Shown piece after piece: positions 22,007 through 34,460 of a stretch of 64,000 nucleotides of DNA. The notes below the pieces were generated by a model that saw nothing but the letters and a program-made list of their open reading frames with translations, searched no databases and was not told the origin of the DNA. How positions within the stretch are numbered: the stretch's first letter is position 1; each line of letters starts with the position of its first letter. Location: contig QYAI01000068.1 of the NCBI GenBank assembly GCA_003988855.1, positions 82,487-146,486 of the forward strand, written 5' to 3'. This DNA comes from Arachnopeziza araneosa (Eukaryota; Ascomycota; Leotiomycetes; Helotiales; Arachnopezizaceae). The position numbers and the translations under genes are program-made.

Positions 22007-23297
22007 ATGTCCGCTCTTCTTAGACCTCTCTCTTCCTTCAACTCCTTTATCAAAACCAGAGTCCAGCGCAAGATGATACACCATCTGATGGTAGGGACAT
22101 GGACCCCACCAGGAGCCATCTTTACCTTTGAATTCGACGACGACGCACTTACTCTTAAGATGATCAAGAGGACCGAAATACCAAAAGATGAGCCAATCTC
22201 ATGGATGACTTTTGATGTGAGTTTGCTTTTCCCTTTTCACTTTCCAAGAAAAGATGATATTGAAATGTAATTGACACTGGGTTAAATTGAATGAAATAGC
22301 ATTCGAAGAAGAATATCTACGGAGCAGCAATGAAGAAATGGTCGAGTTTCTCAGTCAAGAGTCCTGCTGAAGTCGTACACACAGCTTCTCACCCCATGGA
22401 ACATGATCGTGAGTCTTCGTACCGAGTCACAAACGATATACCTCTGAAATCTGTGACTAAAAATTGTCATTAGCAATGGCCTCAAAAGCCGAAACAAACA
22501 CCCGAGCCATCTTCGTCCTCGCCGCTCAACAACCCCCCTATGCTGTTTACGGCAACCCATTCTACAACCACGCTGGATTCGGAAATGTCTTTTCCGTTGA
22601 TGACGCCGGAACTCTCATAACCAATATCCAAAATTACGAGTACGAGCCAAAAACAGGCATTCATGGCATGGTCTTTGACGACTCAGAAACTTATCTTTAC
22701 AGTGCGGATCTACGTGCCAATAAGGTCTGGACGCACCGCAAAGACTCCACCGGGAAATTAGATCTGGTAGGTTGTGTAGAAGCTCCTGATCCAGGGGATC
22801 ATCCGAGATGGGTGGCGCTAAAAGGGAACTACCTGTATGTGTTGATGGAAGCTGGGAATCGACTCGCTGTCTACGTGATCGACGAACAAACTCATTGTCC
22901 AACCTTTACCCATATCACTTATCCATTAATCCCGCCTGGGATTCCAAACGCCAAGACTATGTATAGATCAGATGTTTGCGTTCTCTCCCATTCAAAAGAT
23001 TATCTTTACGCTACTTCTCGCGCAAATGCGCATACTCTCACTGGTTACATTGCGGCATTTAAGCTAGGCAAGGCGGGGAATATAGAGAGGCAGATTTGTC
23101 TCAATCCAACACCGACGTCAGGGGGACATTCTAACGCCGTGGCACCATGTGATTGGAGTGATGAGTGGATTGCGTTGACAGATGATCAAGAAGGGTGGCT
23201 GGAGATTTATCGGTGGAAGGATGAGTTTTTGGGACGGGTGGCCCATTGTGATGTCAAAGAACCAGGATTTGGAATGAATGCTATATGGTATGATTAG
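22007..23297 (+). CDS. 3-carboxy-cis,cis-muconate cyclase-like beta-propeller
   Basis: Exons 22007-22216, 22300-22408 and 22474-23297 give 380 residues; a second Met at 22073 (MIHHLMVGTW) is an equally good start. Landmarks of the fungal carboxymuconate lactonizing enzyme/6-phosphogluconolactonase seven-bladed propeller are present: HHLMVGTWTPPGAIFTFEFD, IYGAAMKKWSSF, GNVFSVDDAG, GIHGMVFDDSETYLYSADL, DHPRWVALKG, YATSRANAHTLTGYIAAF and GGHSNAVAP. In the beta-ketoadipate pathway this enzyme makes carboxymuconolactone from carboxymuconate during breakdown of protocatechuate. Lactonase activity on another substrate is the alternative. No partner genes of that pathway are nearby. Confidence 0.88.
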
Positions 23298-24551
23298 AAG
23301 AGACAAGCCAATTTAAAATGTTGGATATGAATTTGTGTAAGAGTGTGTTGCTTTGGCTAATCATTGCTCTAAGCGTTGCTTGTTTGCTCTAACCGATTTC
23401 TTAGCCCAATCTCTGCCTTTTTGACCCGAGCCTCTCTCTCCTTCAGTTGAGTCTAAGCCTCTTTTGCCTTGAGTCTTTTCCTCTATTAACTCACGCGTCT
23501 CTTCTTTCAACGTCCCCTCCAACCAAATCGGTATAACGAGTTGCGTTGAGACACAAGATCAAAGCATCCTGCGCCACATCGACAATATCAACCTCTTACT
23601 CGCATCCAATCTTCCAAACATCTCAGACGAAGACCATCTTTCTCTCTCGACCAAACACATTTGGGTGTGTAGGGACACAACTCCCTGCAACCTGGACTGC
23701 AGTATCTCATGTCAACATATCTTAACAAGTCAAAGCAGATGCTCTCAATGCGTGCGGAATTGAGGGTTGAAATCCTTATTGATAGGATAGGTTCCGTAAG
23801 GTTGATCATAAAAGGGAATAAACCAACAATAAATTTCATTGGTTGGTACACTGCAGTTGGAGATGCGTCTAGCTATCTAATATACCATCAACGCGTGTAA
23901 GATGCATGAGTGAAAGATTTTTGAGTTATCAATCTCACATCTTCGACGAAATTTCGCCAGCTTTGCACATAACGACCTGCAATGACTGGTAGGATAGGTC
24001 CTTTACCATGATCACCCCCCCGAACAGATCCCGTCATTGAGCTTGGAAGATCTTTAGACTTCCATTTAGCTAGCATATTCGCGAGCTATTTGAACGATTG
24101 TTTTCTTTTGGTTCCTGGATCTATGTTGTTGCTTGAGACACCTAATTTGGACGGTCTGGAAACTCAGGGGCTATGTAAAGTCTTTTGAAGGCGAAACTTA
24201 GTAAATATGCTGTGGACATAGAACAATATGAGAACGAAAGACACGATGAAGGGGGGGTATACGTGATTCGCAACTGGCTTAGGAAAAAAGAAGTTGGGCT
24301 AGATTTCCATTGCGGGAGAAGCGAGGTGAGAGACGAAGCGAAAACCAAGGACATGCGGGACGCGCTATTTTAGCCACGCCTCCTATCCCAAATTCATCTA
24401 TCTCGTGGGAAGCCTCCAAAATTCATTGAATCTTCCAGTGCATGCAAGATGAAACCTAAAGGCTCTATCAAGGTCGCAAGAGGCTCGCCCTTATACTAAG
24501 CCGAAGATCAAAGAAACCTTGTTCTACATTGCTTTATTCTGTCCTACAGTC
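23298..24551. other. Gene-poor stretch
   Basis: About 1.25 kb without a gene I can support. Short ORFs on both strands lack splice context, domains or codon structure. No repeat found. Confidence 0.4.
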
Positions 24552-26306
24552 CTATTCCTCAGCTGAACTCGCCAATGAATTTTGCACTTCAGACCAGAGA
24601 AGTTCCCCTCCTGAGCTACAAGCACCTTGTAGCCACAAAAAATTGCCAAGAATCACTTCAACACTCTCCCAATCATGTAGATCGCTCTCTTTAGACACCT
24701 TCGCTAATTCTGAAACGAACCACATTCTTTCCAGCTTATCGAAAGCTGCAATACCACCAAGCATAAGAATCCAAATATGCAAATTAGAATCATATTTTTC
24801 AGTGCTTAAATCTGTAAGTGATTGTTTAAGCAGAATTACGTACTGTTGGAATATGTAGTAATGATTCGGAAGCGGAATTAACACAGCTACACCAAAGATT
24901 AAAGCTGAAAGCCGACAACACTCGTATAAGTTTGGTTGGTTACTGTCCAATTCCTTGGAGTCATCCTTAGGAAGCGATAGCAGCTTATGCTGGCTTGCTG
25001 GTTTCGCTCTACCAATCGTCCCGAGTCTTACTCCTGTCACATTTCCTTCAAGGTGATAGTGGATAGCGAGAGTGACGGCACCTATTGTATCAAAAACCTC
25101 AAGCATATCATCCGTCAAGCCAAGATGTTTTAGTTTTCGAAAACCTAAAGCTTGCGTTTTTGATGCTCGAAGTGAAGAGGCAGCCCAAGCTTTGATAGTA
25201 ACAACTGTGCTCTCCCATATTCTTAGCACAGGATAGTAAGGTTTTGTTAACAAGCTGGTTGCTGAAATTATACCGGCACTGTGGCTCTGTTAGCGCTTGA
25301 TAGCAAAGAATACAATAGAAGAATACCACTTAATAGTGAAAGCAAATAAAAGATAATGCTACTTACGTTGCAATCGTTTCAGCAAGACCATAAAGTTTGA
25401 TTTTTTCTAATCCTCCTCTGCGATCAATACAATAGCGTAGCGCCTTCCGATGCTCTGCAACATATTGTAAATTGCCATACACATTGATCCAGCCTAGAGT
25501 TGCTAGCGGAGGATTGAACGGGTGTTTTCTCCCTTCTGAAGGATCAATCGCTTCGTGACAGGTCAGACAGAAAATTGACAAGATAACATCATCTCCGCAA
25601 TTTCGTTTCGGATCTGCCATAATGTCGTTCAGTTCTTTGATGACAAAGAGCTTGTGCTCAAGAACTTGTAGCGCATTAGGGTTCATCCTCGAAAAGCGAA
25701 GGAAGTCTCTGTGGACCGCTCCGACGAAGACTAGGGTGTGGAATAAAAACGGTACTTCGAGCCCTAACGAGAACCAGGCTTGGGATAAAGCGTTGCCTCC
25801 GGAATCTGTTACCTCATCTGGTACAAGCCCTGGGAGGAGGGTCGTGATTGCTAGGAACACTGAGGTTAGAGTTTTGAATAGCGGAGATAAAACTCGGTGA
25901 AGGTTAAGAATTTTGTCTTACTGTGGTCAATAAGCTCATACACGTAACGCTTCGGCTTGTTGACAGGAAGGCACAAAAATGGTTCTAGACGACCAGATCC
26001 AGGAGCTCTAGGTACTGCGATGATCCCCTGGCGCTCTTTCAAAAAGGCTTCCAGAGTCAGAATCGTATCCACGCCAGTTAAACCTCCAGGAGGTTTATTA
26101 GAGGACTCCACTTTTGGTGCTAAAGCAACATGTCGCGATCGACGATGTGCTGCTTTCTGGCGTTTCGTTTTGGCTACATGCCTACGAACATGAGAGCGAA
26201 CGTTCGCTTGGCCGCCTTGCAAGCTAATACCTGGTTTTTGGGGCGCTTCGAGGACCCAAAGAAGGTCACTGTGAATGCTCTCATCGATGGCATTTGGTTG
26301 AGACAT
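24552..26306 (-). CDS. Fungal-specific transcription-factor-domain protein without visible zinc cluster
   Basis: Exons 26306-25922, 25859-25367 and 25278-24552 give 534 residues, all three joined in frame with standard borders. The first 130 residues carry a basic segment (VRSHVRRHVAKTKRQKAAHR) typical of a large class of fungal proteins that combine such a segment with the Fungal_trans_2 helical region, and no Cys6 zinc cluster is present. The middle and C-terminal parts are helical and hydrophobic (LGLEVPFLFHTLVFVGAVHR, DVILSIFCLTCHEAI, IWILMLGGIAAFDKLERMWF), as expected of that regulatory domain. A nuclear regulatory role is inferred from the family only; DNA binding is doubtful without the zinc cluster. 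Confidence 0.75.
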
Positions 26307-28456
26307 TCTTCACAAGACGGCAAAAACGAAATATGTCTTGCTGTGACATAGCGATATAATATTCCAGAAACATGAATTTATATCTCAGCCCTAGGAACAA
26401 GGATCTCAGATTTATCTCTTGGCATCCTTTCTTGGATAGGTGTATGTATGCTGTGCAGTGATTATGAATCACGATGGGCAGGGTAGAGAGAGGTTAAAAG
26501 TGGAGAGATGGCTTGAATTGCGCCTCATCCGCAGCAGCTAACGTTCCACATGGCGAGGTTCAGCAGCCCCAGACAGCACGGCATAAGTGGGGCAAGCATA
26601 TGTGAGAAGCAAGCTTACTCACTCCCGCTAGCATCAAGGAAGAGAACCCGGTTCATGATACTCACGTATCCCGACTATTTACAAAAGCTTGGGAGAGAGA
26701 ACGCGGACAGCTATGCCTATTGGTTGATTGAACGAGCTTGCTGGAAGCTGAGCACAGCACCTAGAAGTACTGCCCAAAGGAAAAGCCTTCGAGCTCCGAC
26801 ACGGGCATGCGAAACATGTTTCGGCGTATGAGTTGATCAGCGTGTGATGTACTGTAAGTATGCATAAAAGTGCATTTGCCACAGGCCATGGTGTTGGAAA
26901 TTTCTCGAAGTCGAAAAATGATTCGAGGGCTTTGGAACAATAGCAGAGAGGCAGATAAAGTGTGGAGGCTGTGTGATTTAAGAAGGCTGTCAAGAGGCTG
27001 GATCGCGGCGCATATGGAAAGTTCTGCACTTGCACGAATCTGGGCTGTGAACTTCCAATGTGGAGTTATCCGATTGGATGGACAGAGATGTGCTAGGTTT
27101 CCTCCCGTCGAGCATTGTTGATCTGGCGCTTGTGTGTTATTTTCTGTAATATCTAAGCTGTATGATCACCGTGGCATTGGCAATAAACCGAGATTGCTCC
27201 CAAGAATGGCGAAGCTAGCGCGAACTCGACTGGAGTAAACTATTGGGGATTCCGTTATTAAGGGCTATGAATATAGTTAGTGCTGTGTTATACTTGTGTG
27301 CTAGTATTTAGGTCTGCGTGCAACTCATATTGGATCAAATACCATATGAATCAAGTCACTGTACCTAATGTTTAAACAAGGTACAGCGTAACGTCCAAGT
27401 TCGAAAGTTCTTCAACAGACAAGATTCCAGAGAGGAGCATGTTATGATAGCAAGGGAGAGATGAGCTGCTACCGAAAGAAAGGAAGCATTAAGAGCGAGA
27501 GGCTAAAGTACACATTTTCTATCTTGGGTATTCATATTCACGTCACACAAGTCTCTTTGGTCATGAAAAGAAGCTTTGATGCCCTCTCTCCGTATTCTGC
27601 AGATATTCCTACTAAGTTCCTCTGTGATACCAGACTTGATGAGCGAGCTTCAGAGCTACAGGCAGTGGACATCTTTCACCGTATCTTCCGGCAATTGAGT
27701 TTGTGTCGATGAAACTCGATGTTCGGAGATGGCTAATATGTAGTTCTGACTTTAGCTGATTAGACAACCAGCAGAAAATACTCAACAAAGGCGTATGGTC
27801 ATTGAGACTGAAACTGGACTGCCAAGCTAGAAGGCAGAACTGCCATCTTTATGGTAAAGATCTAAATGGTTGCTGAGTAAAGCAGATTTCGGAATTTGAT
27901 TACGTTATCAAGTCGTGCTAGAAGGCGAGGTGTTTGAAATGATGACGAGATTAAATTTACTGCTATTTTGCCTTGATTGATGATCATACGTTTGATATCA
28001 TTCCAAGTTCATTGTGAAAGTAATTTATTTGTGAATGGGGATTACTCCTCTAAGCTCTATGTTCACGATGTGTGGTAGCATTACCCCGGCTATAAGCGAG
28101 AGCAGATATCCATCAAGCAATCTCATCGTACATGCAAATATCAACACTTTTGACCACCCCTTGCTAGTCTTACGGCGAAATTTTATATGCAACAGTTGTT
28201 CAGGCGTCATATTTGATAACAATCTGAAGAACCCGAAATCATTGTACAGCAAATCCGGGCCAGTAGTCAAATTGTTTATGTCTTAACCTCCAAGCTCCGA
28301 AATAGCAACAGGGAAGCTGGAATGACCTGTGAAATGGAAGGTAGTCGTTTACTATTTGCGGTTAAGGTGCTGTAGTTCGATACGACTTCGGAAGCAAGTC
28401 GTCTTGGCAAGACTCTCCAATTCTGCCCGAGATCGCCTGCTCAGAATATATTCATC
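26307..28456. other. Long gene-poor stretch
   Basis: Over 2 kb, including ORFs of up to 118 codons on both strands that have no recognisable domain, no convincing splice sites and overlap one another. It may hold decayed genes, in keeping with the neighbouring pseudogene, but I see no identifiable remnant. Confidence 0.4.
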
Positions 28457-30598
28457 TCAAAGGTTTGCTAGTGGCTCCTCCTTCAAGATATAAGCAGCTT
28501 TGTGGCTAACATCCCAAGGAGTACCTCGGTTCCAATCTTTTCCAGCGGCCAGCGACATATCCAGGGCGAGATCCGTGTCCTTTTCCACCAGGTCTTTCCA
28601 CTCTTGATACTTCTCCGTTCCTTTGGGGTGCTTCTCGAACGGCTTGTACCACACGGCCGAGTGGGCTGCGAACAGCCTCAAGGTGGAACCAGGCTGAGTT
28701 AATTCGTACATGTGTCCTATTTACTCGGGGTCGGGCCACCCTTCTCGCGTTTCATTCCCCAGGTTTAGACAAAATTGCATCGCACAGTTCTGCAACGAAG
28801 GAATACCGAATTGATCTCCTAACGCCCAGATATCAGCGAACTCACTGTGTATGCTCATCAACTGGCCAGTGGACAGCTAAGAATAGAAGAATCTGAAGGC
28901 GATTGGATTAACATCCTCTAGTAGAACCGTTTTGTTTCCGGTCGGCTTAGAAAATATTTCGCGGAAAAATGGCGAGTGGAGTGACAACAAGTTCTTGTTA
29001 GCCCGAAACATGACCTTGGTCTCTCCAATAGAAAGTTCGACCATATCCGTGAAGTTGCCAGGCAAAAGAATTCTTGATTGTTAGCAACATATCCTACCAC
29101 GAGCCGAGTACGAAAACCTACTTGGAAGTGATCTTGAGATGAGTCTCCAAGTCCGCAGTACTGACAGTGTCTTCATTGTTATCTAGAGTCTCGAAAACTG
29201 GCCCGGAGTTTTCGATAACATTTTCATCTTAATATTTAACCCTCTTCCTTTTCTGAGCATAGTTCGATCTTTGGTCTTGTTTTTGACTTGATCCTTGATT
29301 CTGCCTTTGATTCCATCTGCGACCTTGGCCTTTAGATCCTCTTCCAGCCCATCTCCCGTTTTTCTGTGATTGATTCGAGGAGTTTTCTCTAGAGTTTTGT
29401 CCGTTCGACATGGTTCTCGTGTGCATTGATGAAGAATCTGCACCGATCTGAGACGCTTGGTCACTTGGCGGAATTTGCGAAGACCGAATTGCAGCATTAT
29501 TCGGTAATGGTGAACTCGATTCATCCACCACAATATTCCGAGTGCTGTCATGGTTATGAGAAAGCACTCGAGAGGATCGACGCAGTGAACTGTCAACCTG
29601 GTGGTTGTTAGGAGATGACAGTCTTGGTGACTGTGCCGCAAGATTGCTTTGCTGTTTTGAGAATTCGGTTGTGCCGTTTCGGAAGGTCGAACCGATGAGT
29701 TGTTAGTAAAGAAATGATCAGAAGAACGTCGATTGAGCCGATCAACTTCGGCTGATCGAAATGTCAAGTTATTTGTGGAAGGTTGATCATTGGATGTGGT
29801 ACCTGAAGGGCGAACTAAGGAGCTGCTGGAAGGCTGCTGGCTGAAAAGCGACGCCCTAGCTGGTTGACTGGTTGGGTTTCTCTGAGAATTTGACTGATTA
29901 ATAGCAGAAGTTCCCCCAGAGAGGGCCTTCAAGATATTTGGGTGTGTTTTTTGAGGGTGCGCTGATGAAGAGCCAACGGAAGGACTGATTTGTGGTTGAG
30001 GACGGGGAACATGTCTTCCAGTTGCACCAGGAGACCAGTGCATGTCAAAATACTGTTGATTTCGATATTTATCATCTGGGACACCAGACTTGTAACTTGA
30101 CGATGCTTGCTGTTGCGCGATACGAAATCGTGGAGAGTTGTGTCGAAGCTGGCGGAATTCACTTTCGCCTTGGGCTAAGCGATCAGCCAAAGGCCTTAAA
30201 GGAACATTTGTTGGTAAACCATCAGACATTCCTTGGCGATTAAAAGCTAACGAACCCAACGATGGAGGGTGATTTTCCATATCTGGTTCTTGTGGCTTTG
30301 GACTGGGCTTTGTGTCAACGATGAAAGATGACACCGATGGGTTCCGTGGCGAGGATCCTATGAATATGACCTCTTCGTCCTCATGATTATGCTTGACTCT
30401 AAAGATAAAAAGACTTGAGATTAACTGGAGTTGTCAATGAGGCTTAATGGAAGATCTGAACTCCCCCAGACTAGACCGAAGGTGAATGTAAAGTACCTTT
30501 CACTTTCCAGACCATCAATGAAGCTCGAGTTTTGGAACCAGAAAGGAAAGGAAGAAACCAATTGTAGGAAATGCAAATACATACCTTTGATTAGACAT
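28457..30598 (-). pseudogene. BTB/POZ-domain protein gene with in-frame stops
   Basis: Reading the minus strand: exon 30598-30585 (MSNQ..), a 186-nt intron, a long Ser/Gln/Pro/Asn-rich disordered region from 30398, a 49-nt intron 29121-29073 with a GCTAAC branch site, then a BTB domain (DMVELSIGETKVMFRANKNL, SPFFREIF, LEDVNPIAFRFFYS, LSTGQL, ADIWALGDQFGIPSLQNCA) and its C-terminal tail (YELTQPGSTLRLFAAHSAVW) to 28457. Three in-frame stops interrupt it: TAA at 29231-29229, TAG at 28879-28877 exactly where the domain normally has Trp before L-x-T-G, and TAA at 28723-28721 in a place suiting Gln. A frame change is also needed between about 29700 and 29630; a weak 41-nt intron could explain that one, but introns at the BTB stops would delete conserved residues. 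Confidence 0.75.
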
Positions 30599-31685
30599 CT
30601 TTTCCAGTTGAAGTGTTTCAAAGGATGCCGGATTTTGTGGTGAAAGAAAGTTGGCGTGGATCGAAGAAATCAAGTCGCGTCCGGTGACTTGGAAGACGAG
30701 GAAGGCGGCAGAGCTTTAATCGGCTACACCGCTCCAAAAAAGCAAGCAATCCCTTACCCCTTAATATCCAGTTTGTACAAGAAAATGAAGAGGAAACTGG
30801 ATAGCTGTGCATTGAAACTTGACACAAATACTAGCTGCTCTTCCCGCTCACCATTGTCTGCCACTAAAAGGATGTATGTGATGGACGTACTCGATTTGGT
30901 TTCAGCCCGCTTAGGAGAACCTGCTCCCTTTTCTTGGCGGAGAAAGTATCTTAATAAATGATGGAATAAGAATTTAGTGTCTGTGATTGAGTTACTTACC
31001 TCTTGAAGCTGCGAAGGTGACCCTGCTCACCATCAGTCTTTGGATGCACAAACCTGGCACCGTGCAGGATCGAACTTAGTAGACCATCTCATATTTAATT
31101 TTCTAAACTAACCATTCTCCACACAAAGATAGCTTAAAGAGAGATTGATTATTTACTAACAGTATGTTTACAAAATTGGCGGCCCTTCCGCACCTTTTAA
31201 GCGAGGGTTGGAACCGGAGCGTGCATTGTCCAATGATATATATTGTCCAGAAAAAAGAATATAGATCGGACTATAACTGCTACACTTGACTGCTGAAATT
31301 CTAAAAGCATCCACGCCGCGGTCTTATTCCCTTAAGTAGCCCTCGCGAGCTTCTCTCCGTCGCTCGATTGACCTCTCCAACCTCTGCTCCGCCCACACAG
31401 TCGCACCCGCCTATCTGGAAGACTGAGGTCCAGGCTTTTTATGACGTGTAGCCTCCTACTTTTAAAAAGCTCGAGTCGCAGTTCTGCAAGACTTTGTCGG
31501 GGCTGTCGTTTGGCTCATTGATCTTAAACCACGTTTGCGGCCTCAGCAGTGTCTGGAGTGAGGGCTAAAGGGTTGTGCAAAGTATCTTTGACTAGTTGCC
31601 GCTATCAACAATAATCTTTCAGAGAGAGTGCACTGTTATCAGTGTAGCGCAATGATGTGAAGTTGAATTTCCAGCACTAGTCAAC
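30599..31685. other. Gene-poor stretch
   Basis: About 1.1 kb with no supported gene or repeat. Contains the promoter of the BTB pseudogene and the 3' end of the kinase gene. Confidence 0.4.
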
Positions 31686-34030
31686 TCAAGTAATCGGCTT
31701 CGTTCCGTGCGTCGGCGGCCAAGTACTATACGTCCCTCTGTCCCTGGTAGATATAAAGTTTGGCGTTCCTTTATTTCTCAAGACCAAATCTTTCGGCAAC
31801 GCCGTCTGAACCTGTATTTTGGCCTGAATCTTCATTGCTCTGTCAGTCGCCGAGTGACTTCTTCCGTGTGCTTTCGGTACACTAAGCCCCGCAGGACCCG
31901 AGCTTGTCCTTAAAGGTCGAGGGGAGGGTTTGAGGAGATAGTCTTTGTCGCTCTCGGCTCTGCTCAGACATTTATCAAGTTCTCGATACAAGTAGCTTGA
32001 GGGAAAGCGTTTATTCGAGTCGATTACGAGAAGACCGTTCATAGTGATGTCGAGAAGCTTGTGAATGAGAGCCGAGCAATTTTTGTGGGCGTGAAGCTCG
32101 TTAACCCATGAGATTACCCCTTCTTTCACAATGGCTTTATTCCAATCAGCGCCGTGAATCACTGTAAAGAAGTTATCGTTGTCGATCTCGAGGCTATCAA
32201 GGCTTCCACGACGGTCAGCGAACCCATCAATCTCAGCTGATCCCTTGAGGAGCCAAGTAATAAATTCCAGATAGACACATCCCAAGCTCCACATGTCGTA
32301 AGCACGCGAAACAGGTTTGTGGATTTTACACTCTGGAGGTTCATAGGTGGGCGAGGACTTGACTGAGTCTGGATTCACTTGTGAGCGAGAATCTCTCCCG
32401 TGGAATCTTCCGAGGCCAAAGTCCGCAATTTTCAAGACACCTTTGACATCCTCTGTCTCTCGCCCTTGCGCGAACCAAAGAACATTCTCAGGCTTTATAT
32501 CGCCGTGACGTCCATATCGCTCCTCCCCACCCGAGACAGCGAGCCTGACAATATCCTTACCCTTTGGTAAACGGACGTTACCAGTACCAGGAGAAAGCGG
32601 ATGTGTTACACGGAAGTTGTGGACTAGGAGAAGGGCACTCGCAATACCCCTCATCTGCTTTACTGACCAGAGAAGTGTTTCCCTATCGAAAGAGGGCATG
32701 GCACGTTTTGGATCTTCCCAGTACGCTCGGAGGTTCGCATTGGCATATGGGAACATCAAGTGGTACTTTTCATCTTGTCTGTAGGTTGCTAGGAGCCGGA
32801 TCAAATGAGGATGATGTTTGCGTCCCAGCTTGTTTAGGATGGTTTCTTCCTTTTCGAATTCTGTTCTATCTGTGGAAAAGAGCTGCTTCACTGCAATCAA
32901 TGGTTCCTCATCCTGTTCGATGTTAGTTGATAACTGAGAAGGATAGGGGATTACGCACTTCGTTGGCTGATGCTGGCCAGAACTCGTGATGTGCTGGATG
33001 AATCCTCACAGGAAACACTTCACTATAACCTCCCTGCTTCTTCCCGAGTGCCGCTTCAGCCGGCTTGAGAGGTATAAACGGGAGTATAGTTTTGCTATCC
33101 AGTTCGTAATGCCCAGACTTGAAAACCTGAGCCGTCATCCACCACTGAACACGATCAAAGTTCTCTAGATATTTGCCCTTCCAGGTCTCCATTGCTTTGA
33201 TCTCTCCGCCATCTTTCCGATATAGTGCAAATTTGCTTCTTTCATTATGCTTCCTGACGAAAGGAAGGTCCTCGTCTGTGATTCCCTCTTCTAAAAATGC
33301 ACTTATTTCTGCTCCCTTCTTGATGTAGGCCAAAGTAGCATATAATCGCTTAGCGCAGTCACAGGCAGTCTTGGCGTGCTTATGAGCCTCTGCCTCTTGA
33401 ATATCAGGGTTCCGGGTTTGTATATCCTTCACGATTGTTCTCTCTGTCACCAGCTCTTCTTGAGCGCATCTCGGTATGATGAAACTGTGAGGCCGTTGAG
33501 GCGATTCAATGCGCGCATCCTCTAGGAGACTCTTGAGGAGATGTCTCGAAGTTGTGGAGCTGTCACTATCAGATCTGTTTTGATGTGAGGAGGTATCAGA
33601 ATTTCGTCGTGAAGGCTGAGGAGTAGCTAGTGAGGTAGGAGATGACGAAGGCGGTTCAATGACTTGGGTCAGACCGGGAACTTGCACTGTCGCTTTGCGG
33701 ATTTGAATTCGAGGTACTGGTGTGGTTGGTAGTGAATTCTCCAGTTGCGAGGACTTCGGAGCGGCTGAGGTCTGAACCTGCTGCGTCTGTATCTGTGTTT
33801 GTGTCTGGGTCTGCGCTTGTGTCTGGGTCTGCGCTTGTGTCTGGGTCTGGGTCTACATTAGAATGATTCGTGACTTGGCTGGTGTTCAGCTTCTGACTCA
33901 CTTTGGAAGCTAGAACCACCGGCGCAATTCCTCCTGTCTTAGGATTCCTACGGTCTTTCTTCTTCGAGCGTCGCAGCCTTCCACCTACTCGGCTGAAAAG
34001 TCTGGAGAAGTAGTCAAGGCTGAAACTCAT
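31686..34030 (-). CDS. Serine/threonine protein kinase with TQ-repeat linker
   Basis: Exons 34030-33902, 33852-32959 and 32912-31686 give 749 residues. After a basic N-terminus (RLRRSKKKDRR) comes a Gln/Thr dipeptide repeat, then a Ser-rich linker and a helical region. The kinase domain runs from about 320 to 640: glycine loop GKKQGGYSEVF, Lys350 in LIAVKQL, catalytic loop HGDIKPENVLW with Asp about 479 (HGD in place of HRD), DFGLGRF at about 505, SPTYEPPE, and DMWSLGCVYLEF. HGDIKPEN is common in expanded, poorly characterised kinase families of moulds. The protein should be active, since Lys, Asp, Asn and DFG residues are all present. The first intron is 49 nt with a GTGAGT donor. Substrate unknown. 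It lies 430 bp downstream of the CorA-like gene, same strand. Confidence 0.88.
33778..33850 (-). repeat. Coding minisatellite (CAGACN units), Gln-Thr repeat
   Basis: Degenerate 6-bp units with an 18-bp higher order period encode about 22 residues of alternating Gln and Thr/Ala in the kinase frame. The same DNA read one frame over gives Asp-Pro-Asp-Thr repeats, which an unspliced transcript would encode. Confidence 0.8.
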
Positions 34031-34460
34031 GCTGCTTCGTGATTTTACGGCCTATCGTGATGGAATGGGAGCTACATTAGATATATCACCAGCCTGTCGT
34101 GTAAAGAGGCCTTAGCAGCAGTGCCAGACCACCATTGCGAAACATTGGGTCGCATCTGAAGAGGCTCAGAAAGAGATGATGGTGGGACGTCTCGGTGTGC
34201 GGCACAGCCCCAGCCACAAAGCACAACTTTTAGTGTTCCAAACCCGGGCAAACAAGACGGGATCTTGCATAAATCAAGGCTGCAGGCACTTCTGACAGCC
34301 CTGGAATATTGTGTTGAGTGAGATTTCAGTGGCCGAACGGGGTCATTAAGGGCTCAATTGGGGGCGGTTTCACAAGGCGTGAACAGGTAGCCCTAAATCT
34401 CCAACATCACAAATTTCGGGCGATAATAACGAAAATTTCAAGCCTGACATCAATTGAATT

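Noticed and set aside
26550..27035. Overlapping ORFs of 93 codons (plus) and 118 codons (minus)
   Set aside because: No domain or splice signals; they overlap in opposite directions in a stretch with no other sign of a gene.
28721..28879. Introns hiding the stop codons in the BTB domain
   Set aside because: The only GT-AG pairs available would make 31-36 nt introns and delete conserved BTB residues, so point mutation is the better explanation.
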